Positions 15,727 through 24,981 of a stretch of DNA of 62,954 nt are shown in pieces (position 1 is the first letter of the stretch; every line of letters starts with the position of its first letter). The translations under genes were made by a program, and so were the position numbers. The notes under the pieces were generated by a model. It was not told the origin of the DNA and did no database searches. It saw only the letters and a list, made by a program, of their open reading frames with translations. The DNA is from Rhodoferax sp. (GTDB lineage: Bacteria > Pseudomonadota > Gammaproteobacteria > Burkholderiales > Burkholderiaceae_C), in contig SSFF01000007.1 of assembly GCA_008015235.1 (NCBI GenBank), forward strand, positions 1-62,954, read 5' to 3'.

Positions 15727-17220
15727 ATGCTAAATCATAATAATATTTCACAGCGGATGTGGCCTGTGGTGGCGTTGGCTCTAACTTTGATTGTTTGCTT
15801 TTATGCAAGTTTGGTTCAGTTAAATGGAGTTGATTTTTGGTTGCAGGTAAAAATTGGGGAAATAATTGTTCGGGAAAATCAAATCCCAACAACATTGATG
15901 TTCCCATTTACTGAGATTGCATCAAATAAATTTAATGCGCATGAATGGTTGGCATCTGTATTTTTTTATTTACTTCTGGGTGTGGTTGGCGAGGAGGGGC
16001 TTCCATGGTTTGTAGCGCTGCTAGGTTGGGTGCTGTTGTATTTGTCCGCCAAATTGGCACATCAGCGTGGAGCTACAGGCCCGGCTGCGGCTTTAGGGCT
16101 GGGTGTTCTCGCCGTTTTAACGGAAAACTATAGGCATGTGCTGCGCCCGGAACTAGTGAGTGCCCTCTTGCTACCTATGTTCTGGGTGCAGTTGGAGAAA
16201 TTTCGTAGACAGCCTGTATGGACTCATGCACTGACTTCCAGCCTAATTGTTGTGGTTTGGGTAAATTCGCATGGTTCATTTGTTATCGCCTTGGTGCTCA
16301 CATCTATTTATGCCATCGGAGAGATTGTGAATGTATATTTCCGAGATGGAGGATGCCTTGGCACGGATTCGCGACAAAGAATCATGCATATGTCTCTTCT
16401 CGTTATCGTGCATTTTCTAGTATCGCTATTGAATCCCTTTGGTGTAAATAGTTTGCTATTTGTTATTGGATTTGGGGGGGATCCGAATCTGCGGCTATTC
16501 ATCGCTGAGTGGGCCCCCACTTTTGATAGTCGTTGGATAGAGCTTCCTGGATTTTGGATCGCCCTGGCTGTATGGGTTGGGACTGTTTTTTTGCTGCTAA
16601 GGAATTGGCGACAACTCGATGCGGTAGATGTACTTGTTTTGATCTTTTTTTCTGCACTTGCTGCAAGAGCAATTCGTTTTCCAGTGTACCTGGGAGTTAT
16701 GAGTGCATTTTTATGCGCTCCCCATGCTGGTAAATATTTGCAGAACTTATCAGATGAAAAGATCATTTTTCAGCGGCTTAGTGTTTTTATGCTTGCCCTT
16801 GGCATTATGGTATTTTTGTTCGGAAACGCACAAGGACGCAAGCCACACTACACCGGCGTAGCCAAATTGTCTGACCGCATGATAAAAACGCTTGAGAATC
16901 CAAATCATAGCGGCAATGTTTTGACGAGTCTGGAGTTAGGGGCCGAACTCATCTACCGTGCGTATCCAAGATTACGGCCGTCCATTGACTGTAGAGTCGA
17001 CTCTTTCGGTTTTGAATATTTGCTCGACCAAGAGCGTCTTTTGTACAACGATGATCAATTACTGGCATTTTTGCAGCGATATAACGTTCAGTACATGCTC
17101 ATGGATCGGGCGCGCCTACACGACGCGATGCAAAGTGGCGCTTGGCGTGCTGATAGATGGACAGTCGTAGATGTTGACAAATCAGCAATATTTTTACGGA
17201 GATTGAAGCCCGAACACTGA
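15727..17220 (+). CDS. Polytopic membrane protein, GT-C glycosyltransferase-like (paralogue 2)
   Basis: 497 aa, colinear with the preceding protein over its whole length. Shared blocks include DFWLQVKIGEIIVRENQIPT, FPFTE, FNAHEWL, RPELVSALLLP, VVVWVNSHGSF, AIRFPVYLGVM, GNVLTSLELGAELIYRAYP and LRPSIDCRVDSFG. About 10 membrane helices. The best reading is a tandem duplication of a GT-C-like transferase acting on the lipid-linked glycan used by the PglL-like enzyme upstream, or on the pilin itself; neither is shown by the sequence. The start lies 26 bases after the upstream stop. It ends 2 bases from the convergent moaC stop, with no terminator between. Confidence 0.7.
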   Translation: MLNHNNISQRMWPVVALALTLIVCFYASLVQLNGVDFWLQVKIGEIIVRENQIPTTLMFPFTEIASNKFNAHEWLASVFFYLLLGVVGEEGLPWFVALLGWVLLYLSAKLAHQRGATGPAAALGLGVLAVLTENYRHVLRPELVSALLLPMFWVQLEKFRRQPVWTHALTSSLIVVVWVNSHGSFVIALVLTSIYAIGEIVNVYFRDGGCLGTDSRQRIMHMSLLVIVHFLVSLLNPFGVNSLLFVIGFGGDPNLRLFIAEWAPTFDSRWIELPGFWIALAVWVGTVFLLLRNWRQLDAVDVLVLIFFSALAARAIRFPVYLGVMSAFLCAPHAGKYLQNLSDEKIIFQRLSVFMLALGIMVFLFGNAQGRKPHYTGVAKLSDRMIKTLENPNHSGNVLTSLELGAELIYRAYPRLRPSIDCRVDSFGFEYLLDQERLLYNDDQLLAFLQRYNVQYMLMDRARLHDAMQSGAWRADRWTVVDVDKSAIFLRRLKPEH

Positions 17221-17222
17221 AG

Positions 17223-17720
17223 TCAGGGGGGGATATAAAAGCTGCCTGACTTACCCCCACGTTTTTCGGTCAACCTTACATTGTTGATCGTCATTTCCCG
17301 ATCTACCGCCTTGCACATGTCGTAAATCGTCAGCAGGGCGACCTGCACGGCGGTTAGTGCTTCCATTTCCACTCCCGTAGGACCTACGGTCTCAACCCTG
17401 GCAGTGCAAACGACACAGGGGGGGGCAGAGGTTGTTGCCGTCTGGGGGCAGACCTCAAGTTCGACGGTAACCCGCGTCAAGGCCAGTGGATGACACAGCG
17501 GGATCAGGTCGCTGGTTTTTTTGGCCGCCATGATCCCCGCCAAACGGGCCACCCCCAGGACATCACCTTTTTTTGCATTGCCAGAGGCGATCAGTTCCAG
17601 GGTCGCAGGCTGCATATCGATGCGGCCGCGTGCCACACCAATCCGATGTGTGGCCACCTTGGCAGCCACATCCACCATGTGTGCCTGGCCTTGGGAATCG
17701 AAATGGGTCAGAGTTGTCAT
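17223..17720 (-). CDS. moaC: Cyclic pyranopterin monophosphate synthase MoaC
   Basis: 165 aa, standard length. It converts 3',8-cyclo-7,8-dihydro-GTP (the MoaA product) to cyclic pyranopterin monophosphate in molybdenum cofactor synthesis. Motifs: [41 protein letters not shown] and the Lys/Gly-rich KRGGKSGSF end. No other moa gene is adjacent. It is inverted relative to its pilus-related neighbours and separates the TfpX gene from pilA. The divergent gap to tfpX (17721-17803) must hold both promoters, but I cannot assign boxes. Confidence 0.97.
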   Translation of the reverse strand: MTTLTHFDSQGQAHMVDVAAKVATHRIGVARGRIDMQPATLELIASGNAKKGDVLGVARLAGIMAAKKTSDLIPLCHPLALTRVTVELEVCPQTATTSAPPCVVCTARVETVGPTGVEMEALTAVQVALLTIYDMCKAVDREMTINNVRLTEKRGGKSGSFYIPP

Positions 17721-17803
17721 ACCGAGGAAATTGTTTACAGTTCAGCATTCGTCTGAGCGAACCACTTTACACAGTGTTCAAAATTTTCACGCATCATACG
17801 ACC

Positions 17804-18580
17804 ATGACATCAAGCACTTCCTCGTTCTGGAAAGACCGAATTCGGGCCAGTGCGGTCCATCTGTCACTCAGCGTCGTGGTGGCAGCGCTGTCGGCACTTC
17901 TGGTGTTTGGCCTGTGGTATCCCTACCCCTACCGTGAAATCGCGGGGGGACGGGAGCTGTTCGTATTGGTGGTGGCAGTCGATGTCATCATGGGGCCACT
18001 GATTACGTTGGCTATTTTTGACCGGCGCAAGCACTGGAATAAGCTGCGACGAGACTTGCTGATTGTGGTACTACTGCAGTTGTCAGCTTTGGGCTATGGC
18101 TTGTGGACGGTGGCCATTGCGCGACCGGTGCACTTAGTGTTTGAAATTGACCGCTTCCGTGTTGTACACGCCATTGAAATTCCGGATGAGCTGGTACACA
18201 TGACCCCACAAGGAATCACTGCCTTGCCATTTTCCGGCCCCAGTTTGCTCGGCTTGCGGCCCTTCAAAGACGGGGATGAACAGATGGAGGCCACGATGGC
18301 GGCGCTTCAGGGTATATCCCTTTCCTCGCGCCCCGATCTCTGGCAGACCTACGATGCCTCCCGAGCCGACGTCATACGTGTGGCTAAACCCGTAGGGCAA
18401 CTGCGGCAGCGTTTTCCAGGGCAGGTTGCGGTCATTGAGGCTGCCTTGGCCGGACAAAGTACCGCAGCTGTAGCGGCCGCACGGTACGTCCCGCTTGCAG
18501 CACGCAAGTCGTTCTGGACGGTGCTGGTCGATGGCCGCAATGGGGATATTCTGGGTTTTGTACCGCTGGACTCCTTCTGA
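17804..18580 (+). CDS. TfpX/TfpZ-family type IV pilin accessory protein
   Basis: 258 aa from the ATG at 17804; the frame is open upstream but those codons lie inside moaC on the other strand. Three or four membrane helices in the first 110 residues; the family signature WYPYPYREIAGGRELFVLVV and DVIMGPLITLAIFDRRK; then a periplasmic domain ending NGDILGFVPLDSF. TfpX/TfpZ proteins are needed for correct assembly of particular pilin types in Pseudomonas and Acinetobacter, where the gene sits next to the pilin. Here it is about 5.5 kb from pilA, with glycosylation-type genes and moaC between. The M48 gene starts 2 bases after its stop. Confidence 0.88.
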   Translation: MTSSTSSFWKDRIRASAVHLSLSVVVAALSALLVFGLWYPYPYREIAGGRELFVLVVAVDVIMGPLITLAIFDRRKHWNKLRRDLLIVVLLQLSALGYGLWTVAIARPVHLVFEIDRFRVVHAIEIPDELVHMTPQGITALPFSGPSLLGLRPFKDGDEQMEATMAALQGISLSSRPDLWQTYDASRADVIRVAKPVGQLRQRFPGQVAVIEAALAGQSTAAVAAARYVPLAARKSFWTVLVDGRNGDILGFVPLDSF

Positions 18581-18582
18581 TT

Positions 18583-20139
18583 GTGATTTCGAAGCATTTT
18601 CGATTGCCTGCCCGCACCACCATTGCACAGGTAGCTATGCTTTGCATAGCGCTCTGGATGCCCTGGGGGGTGCAGGCGCAAGGTCCTGCAGGAGGTGCCA
18701 ACCTGCCCCACCTGGGCGATGGCGCCGAAATGACGCCTGCTGCGGAGCGCCTTCTTGGAGACCGGGTGGCGCGCGCCTTGTACCGGGACCCGGACTACCT
18801 GGATGACCCCATCCTGCGAGATTACCTGCAAACCATCTGGGATCGACTCATGGATGCAGCACGGCGCAGGGGTGAGTTGCCAATTGAGCTTGACCAAGCC
18901 TACGCGTGGCAAATTCTCATGGGCAAAGACCGCAGCATCAATGCTTTCGCCTTGCCTGGCGCGTATTTCGGTGTTCATCTGGGGCTGGTCGCTGCAGTCA
19001 GCAGCCGCGACGAGTTGGCGGCCGTCATGGCGCATGAACTCAGCCATGTGACACAGCGCCATATCGCACGGCTGATTGCACGCCAAGGTGCCCAGGCCCC
19101 CTGGCTTTTGGCCGCCATGATCCTGGGGGCGATGGCTGCCAGCAGCAGTCCGCAAGGCGCCACGGCTGTCATTGCGGGCGGCCAGGCGGTCGCAGCCCAA
19201 ACGCAGCTCAATTTCTCGCGTGACATGGAGCGCGAGGCCGATCGCGTGGGTTTCGGCATCTTGGCGGAGGCTGGATATGCCCCGCAAGGCTTTGTCAGCA
19301 TGTTTGAGAAATTGCAGCAGTCCACCCGACTGACCGACAGCGGCAACTTCCCCTACCTGCGCAGCCATCCCCTGTCCTCCGAACGCATCGCTGATGCCCA
19401 AGGGCGGGTTGGAACAGGCGTATCTGCCGCCATGGATACGGACGGCGAGGCATTGGTGATGGGAGTGCGGGCCAAGGTACTGTCCGATACCTCGGTGGAT
19501 GCCTTGCGCGGTTGGCAGGCTGCCGTGGAAGACAATGCGGGCATGGCGCGGCGCAGCCCAGCGCAGCAAGCAGCCCAATGGTACGGGGCCTGCTTGTCCG
19601 CATTGAAGGCCCGTGAAATAGCCCAGGCGCGAAGCGCTTGGCGCCAGTTGCAGGTGCTTGTGCAGGATGCCAGCCCGGCGATGCAGCGCCAAGCCAGCTT
19701 GCTGGGGGTGGAGCTGGCCTTGGCAGACAGCGGGAGTGCAGGTGCGCGGGCTGCCTTGGACATCCTGGTGCCGCTGCAGAAAGACCCGTCGCGGGCCGTA
19801 CGCCTGCTCACGGCCCAGGCCCAGGTGGCCGCGGGGCAGAGCCCATTGGCGGCACAGGCTTTGCAGGTGTGGCTGGCGGACCATCCCGGTGATGCCCTGG
19901 CATGGGCGCAACTGGCGCAGGCCAACCACGCACAGCAGCGCCCAGTGGCCGCCATCCGGGCCGAGGCCGAGGCTCAGGTGGCCCAGCTCGACTACAGCGG
20001 CGCGGTGCAGCGCCTCAAGGCTGCACAGGACCTGGCGCGCCAACGCCAGCGGCCCGATGAGCATTTCGACGCATCCATCGTCGACACCCGCATCCGCCAG
20101 CTGGAGCAGTTACTGAGGGAACAGACGCTCGAGCGCTAG
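18583..20139 (+). CDS. Periplasmic M48 metalloprotease with TPR-like C-terminus (BepA/YfgC family)
   Basis: 518 aa. An N-terminal signal peptide (hydrophobic 16-32, cleavage near VQAQG), the zinc motif HELSH (H151, E152, H155) with the third ligand in EREADRVGF, then a helical repeat region (about 290-510). This matches BepA, which degrades or assists stalled LptD/BAM outer-membrane assembly. The start is GTG 18583, with no clear ribosome site; coupling to the tfpX stop is likely. The signal-peptide DNA contains a perfect palindrome GCTATGC-TTT-GCATAGC (18634-18650). The 3' end overlaps the convergent holin-like gene by 30 bases. Confidence 0.93.
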   Translation: MISKHFRLPARTTIAQVAMLCIALWMPWGVQAQGPAGGANLPHLGDGAEMTPAAERLLGDRVARALYRDPDYLDDPILRDYLQTIWDRLMDAARRRGELPIELDQAYAWQILMGKDRSINAFALPGAYFGVHLGLVAAVSSRDELAAVMAHELSHVTQRHIARLIARQGAQAPWLLAAMILGAMAASSSPQGATAVIAGGQAVAAQTQLNFSRDMEREADRVGFGILAEAGYAPQGFVSMFEKLQQSTRLTDSGNFPYLRSHPLSSERIADAQGRVGTGVSAAMDTDGEALVMGVRAKVLSDTSVDALRGWQAAVEDNAGMARRSPAQQAAQWYGACLSALKAREIAQARSAWRQLQVLVQDASPAMQRQASLLGVELALADSGSAGARAALDILVPLQKDPSRAVRLLTAQAQVAAGQSPLAAQALQVWLADHPGDALAWAQLAQANHAQQRPVAAIRAEAEAQVAQLDYSGAVQRLKAAQDLARQRQRPDEHFDASIVDTRIRQLEQLLREQTLER

Positions 20140-20460
20140 GTTGATCACCATGCCCATTAAGGTGTAGAGCAGCGAGCCGACCAGCGCGGCACCAAAGCCG
20201 GTGACGGCAAATCCGTCCAGCACCGAGGCTGCGGCCCAGAACATCAGGGCGTTGATGACAAACAGGAACAGGCCCAGGGTCAGAACCGTCACCGGCAAGG
20301 TCAGCACGATCAGCAGTGGTCGCAGCAGCGCATTGAACAGGCCGATGACCAGGGCAGCAATCAGGGCCTGGCCAAAGCTGTTCACCACCACCCCGGGGTA
20401 CAGATGGGCCAGCGCCAGCAAGGCGGTAGCGCTCAGAAGCCATTTTGCAATCAGTTTCAT
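20110..20460 (-). CDS. Phage holin family IV-like (YvlD-type) membrane protein
   Basis: 116 aa from the ATG at 20460 (MKLIAKWLLSATALL); the frame is open upstream but the upstream residues are not typical of the family. Four hydrophobic helices with LPVTVLTLGLFLFVINALMF, the core of the 4-TMS superfamily called holin IV, which is chromosomal in most bacteria and not evidence for a prophage. Function unknown. Its last 30 bases overlap the end of the convergent M48 gene. Confidence 0.85.
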   Translation of the reverse strand: MKLIAKWLLSATALLALAHLYPGVVVNSFGQALIAALVIGLFNALLRPLLIVLTLPVTVLTLGLFLFVINALMFWAAASVLDGFAVTGFGAALVGSLLYTLMGMVINLALERLFPQ

Positions 20461-20539
20461 GGCCGCAAGGATAGCAGCCGTTGTCCCAGCATGGCCCCAG
20501 TTCCTGTGGGGTTGCCGCGTGCATCGGCATACTTGCGGC

Positions 20540-20707
20540 ACCTGAAGGGGAGTAGCGACCTTGGGCTTGCAAGCCCAAGCGCATGTGTTTCGTCAGTACG
20601 TGCAGCCTGATCGGCTGCGCCGGAGCACATAAAGGGCCGTGCCGCGCGCGGAGCCTTCCCGCAAGACCTTGGGGTACTTCATCGCGTCATGTCTTGAAAG
20701 GTCTTGT
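20540..20707 (+). ncRNA. yybP-ykoY manganese riboswitch controlling the Alx/TerC gene
   Basis: The leader holds the two conserved blocks of the family, AAGGGGAGTAGCG (20545-20557) and CCCGCAAGACCTT (20658-20670). They are joined by P1: ACCUGAAGG (20540-20548) with CCUUGGGGU (20667-20675), one mismatch. A perfect stem CTTGGGCTTG/CAAGCCCAAG (20560-20579) and a GUGC/GCAC-closed arm lie between. CAAGACCTT (20662-20670) is also exactly complementary to AAGGTCTTG (20698-20706), which overlaps the ribosome site. P1 formation and ribosome-site pairing are therefore mutually exclusive: Mn2+ binding should free translation. Confidence 0.9.
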
Positions 20708-20709
20708 CC

Positions 20710-21672
20710 ATGCAAACCATTGCACCCCTGTGGCTGTGGGCCACATTCGTCGGCATCGTACTGGTGTCTCTCTTTGTCGATTTCGTTGTGCTCAAGAAGC
20801 AGGGCGCACACGAAATCGGTGTCAAGGAAGCGCTGAACTGGTCGCTCATCTGGATTGCCCTGTCCTTCCTGTTCAACGGCCTGTTCTGGTGGGCTGTGAA
20901 AGACAGCACGGGCTCTGTCGAGTTGGCCAATACCAAATCGCTGGAATTTCTGACCGGCTACCTCATTGAGAAGTCGCTGGCCGTGGACAACATCTTCGTG
21001 TTCCTGATGGTGTTCACGTACTTTGCCGTCCCCCCGGCTTACCAGAAGCGGGTGCTCATGATCGGCATCATCGGCGCCATCGTGCTGCGCACCATCATGA
21101 TCCTGGTGGGGGGCTGGCTGCTGGCCCAGTTCCACTGGATCCTGTACGTCTTCGGTGCGTTCCTGATCCTGACAGGCATCAAGATGTGGTGGGCCGCCGG
21201 GCAAGAACCCAGCCTGGACGACAATCCGGCGCTGAAATTGCTGCGCAAAGTGCTGCCTGTCAGTCGCAGTTTCGACGGTGAAAAGTTCTGGACGCTGGAA
21301 AACGGCAAGAAGATTGCCACCCCGCTGTTCATGGTGATCTGCCTGGTGGCGCTGACCGATGTCATCTTTGCCGTGGACTCCATCCCGGCCATCTTCGCCA
21401 TCACCAGCGACCCGTTCATCGTGCTCACCAGCAACGTGTTTGCCATCCTGGGCCTGCGCGCCATGTACTTCCTGCTGGCAGCCGTCGCCAACAAGTTCCA
21501 TTTGTTGAACTACGGCCTGGCCGTGATCCTGGTGTTCATCGGCACCAAGATGTGCCTGATCGACCTCTATAAGATCCCGGTGGGCGTTTCTCTGGGCGTT
21601 GTGGTGGGCATACTCGCGGTGACCATGTTGCTGAGCGTGCGCTCTGCCCCGGTAGACGCACCGCGCCGCTGA
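20710..21672 (+). CDS. alx: TerC family membrane protein, Alx-type manganese exporter
   Basis: 320 aa from ATG 20710; an in-frame TTG at 20704 lies within the switching helix and is less likely. Ribosome site GAAAGG (20696-20701). About nine membrane helices with the signatures EKSLAVDNIFVFLMVF and TDVIFAVDSIPAIFAIT, whose Asp residues are thought to line the metal path. Alx of E. coli exports Mn2+ and is controlled by the same kind of riboswitch and by alkaline pH. The leader and the protein type agree, so a role in manganese export is well supported. Confidence 0.93.
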   Translation: MQTIAPLWLWATFVGIVLVSLFVDFVVLKKQGAHEIGVKEALNWSLIWIALSFLFNGLFWWAVKDSTGSVELANTKSLEFLTGYLIEKSLAVDNIFVFLMVFTYFAVPPAYQKRVLMIGIIGAIVLRTIMILVGGWLLAQFHWILYVFGAFLILTGIKMWWAAGQEPSLDDNPALKLLRKVLPVSRSFDGEKFWTLENGKKIATPLFMVICLVALTDVIFAVDSIPAIFAITSDPFIVLTSNVFAILGLRAMYFLLAAVANKFHLLNYGLAVILVFIGTKMCLIDLYKIPVGVSLGVVVGILAVTMLLSVRSAPVDAPRR

Positions 21673-21690
21673 CTTTGGCTTTGCTTCGAT

Positions 21691-21725
21691 AATGGCGGCC
21701 CCGCGGCCGGGCCGCCATTCCTTTC
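21691..21725 (+). terminator. Hairpin after the Alx/TerC gene
   Basis: A perfect 11-bp stem AATGGCGGCCC/GGGCCGCCATT (21691-21701 with 21709-21719) followed by CCTTTCC. The stem is strong but the T tract is poor, so termination may be partial and allow readthrough into the next gene. Confidence 0.5.
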
Positions 21726-21737
21726 CGAGAGCCTGAC

Positions 21738-22154
21738 TTGGCCAGTATCCACATCACCGATATCGAAGACGCCATCAACCATTGGCGTGGGCGCCAGGCA
21801 CCCGAGGCGGGACAATCCTTGTCTCCTGAACTCGATGCCCTGGCGCACATCTATGCCGTGATGGCCTTGGAGAAGAGCCAGGTGCTGGACGAAGATCGGT
21901 TGGACAGTGTCGCCCGTGCGGCCTGGTTGGACTGGTACCACACCACACCCGACACCCCCTGCATCGCCATCTGTTCCACGGCCCAGGGCGACGCCCAGTG
22001 CAAGGGCTGTGGCCGCAGCTTCGACGAAGTTCAGCATTGGCTGACCCTGTCGCCGGTGCAGAAACGCGCCGTCTGGCACCGCATCCGCAGCGAAGGTAGC
22101 GCCTGGCGCTTTACCCGCTATGCCGAGCGGGCGGTGGAGTTGGCGAGTAAATAG
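21738..22154 (+). CDS. DUF3717/DUF1289 domain protein
   Basis: 138 aa, soluble. The N-terminal half matches DUF3717 (IHITDIEDAINHWRGRQ). The C-terminal half is a DUF1289 domain with four cysteines in CIAICSTAQGDAQCKGCGRS and the following FDEVQHWLTLSP, probably a metal site. Function unknown. The start is TTG at 21738 (TTG GCC AGT ATC), with GAGAG about 8 bases upstream. The two-domain arrangement is common in Burkholderiales. A palindromic element begins at its stop codon. Confidence 0.85.
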   Translation: MASIHITDIEDAINHWRGRQAPEAGQSLSPELDALAHIYAVMALEKSQVLDEDRLDSVARAAWLDWYHTTPDTPCIAICSTAQGDAQCKGCGRSFDEVQHWLTLSPVQKRAVWHRIRSEGSAWRFTRYAERAVELASK

Positions 22155-22196
22155 CTATTTAATTTGTAGCTACTTGCGCATATTTCATGCGGGCTA
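22154..22196 (+). repeat. Palindromic dispersed element, copy 1
   Basis: GCTAT-N8-TAGC-N4-TGCGCA-N8-GCGGGCTA, occupying the gap between the convergent 3' ends of the DUF1289 gene and yaeQ. It can fold: GTAGC (22166-22170) with GCTAC (22193-22197), and CGCAT with ATGCG inside. Three other copies with identical spacing are at 22787, 34486 and 53941. Confidence 0.75.
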
Positions 22197-22211
22197 CGGC
22201 CAAAAAATCCA

Positions 22212-22772
22212 TTATTTCCAGCGTGCTGGCTCGATGTCGACGCTGTGGTTCGCGTCCGACAAGGTCAGTACGCCTTCCTGGACCGTGGCTTGCAACTGCA
22301 TGCTGCGCTGGGCCAACGCCACCAAGGATTGCGAGGCCTCGGTCGGAATGCGCCAGACCTGCAACTTGTCCAGGCGCGTGAGCTTGCTCTGTATGCCTTT
22401 CCACCAGACCTCGGCCGGGTGGGCGTAGCAGTACAGCACCACGGCATCGGCCTTGTTGCAGGCCTTGCTGATCGGCTTCTCTTCGGGCTGGCCCACTTCG
22501 ATCCAGAGGCGCTTGGCACCGGTGAAGTCGGTCAGTGACACGTCCGGGTCTTCCGGGTCGGACAGACCAGCGCCAAAGGCCAGGGTGCCGTCACCATTGC
22601 AAAGGTCCTGCAACTGGTGGGCGTTCAGGGCCAGCGCCGCCAGGCGCACCATCATGCGCTCGTCGGTCTCGCTGGGGTGGCGCGCCAGGGTCAGGGCGTG
22701 GTCTGCGTAGTAGCCGTGGTCGATGTCGGCAATCTGGACCGTGGCTTTGTAGATGGTGGACTTAAGCGCCAT
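22212..22772 (-). CDS. yaeQ: YaeQ family protein
   Basis: 186 aa, soluble. The start ALKSTIYKATVQIADIDHGYY and the motif SDPEDPDVSLTDFTGAKRLW identify YaeQ, a small PD-(D/E)XK-nuclease-fold family of unknown role. An early report that it replaces RfaH in hemolysin expression was not upheld as far as I recall. Full length and intact. It is flanked on both sides by copies of the palindromic element in direct orientation (22154 and 22787), so the gene sits in a cassette-like context. Confidence 0.92.
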   Translation of the reverse strand: MALKSTIYKATVQIADIDHGYYADHALTLARHPSETDERMMVRLAALALNAHQLQDLCNGDGTLAFGAGLSDPEDPDVSLTDFTGAKRLWIEVGQPEEKPISKACNKADAVVLYCYAHPAEVWWKGIQSKLTRLDKLQVWRIPTEASQSLVALAQRSMQLQATVQEGVLTLSDANHSVDIEPARWK

Positions 22773-22786
22773 GGAGGGAGTTGTTT

Positions 22787-22829
22787 GCTATGAAAAACAA
22801 AGCGCCTCACGCCCTTTTTATGCGGGCTG
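22787..22829 (+). repeat. Palindromic dispersed element, copy 2
   Basis: GCTAT-N8-AAGC-N4-CACGCC-N8-GCGGGCTG; the same spacing as the copies at 22154, 34486 and 53941, with AAGC in place of TAGC. It overlaps the terminator hairpin of purB, which uses AAGCGCCTC and GAGGCGCTT from inside and just after the element. Confidence 0.65.
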
Positions 22830-22842
22830 GAGGCGCTTTTTG
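22796..22842 (-). terminator. Terminator of purB
   Basis: Stem AAGCGCCTC (22800-22808) with GAGGCGCTT (22830-22838). On the minus strand it is followed by TTTGTTTTT; on the plus strand by TTTTT. It lies between the purB stop and the yaeQ start and could act in both directions. It coincides with copy 2 of the palindromic element. Confidence 0.8.
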
Positions 22843-22857
22843 CTTGTGAATGAGGGT

Positions 22858-24965
<2,108 letters not shown>

Positions 24966-24981
24966 CCCTGTCGCGTAAGTC

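Noticed and set aside
20110..20460. Holin-like protein as evidence of a prophage
   Set aside because: This four-helix superfamily is chromosomal in most bacteria, and no integrase, capsid, lysin or att site is nearby.
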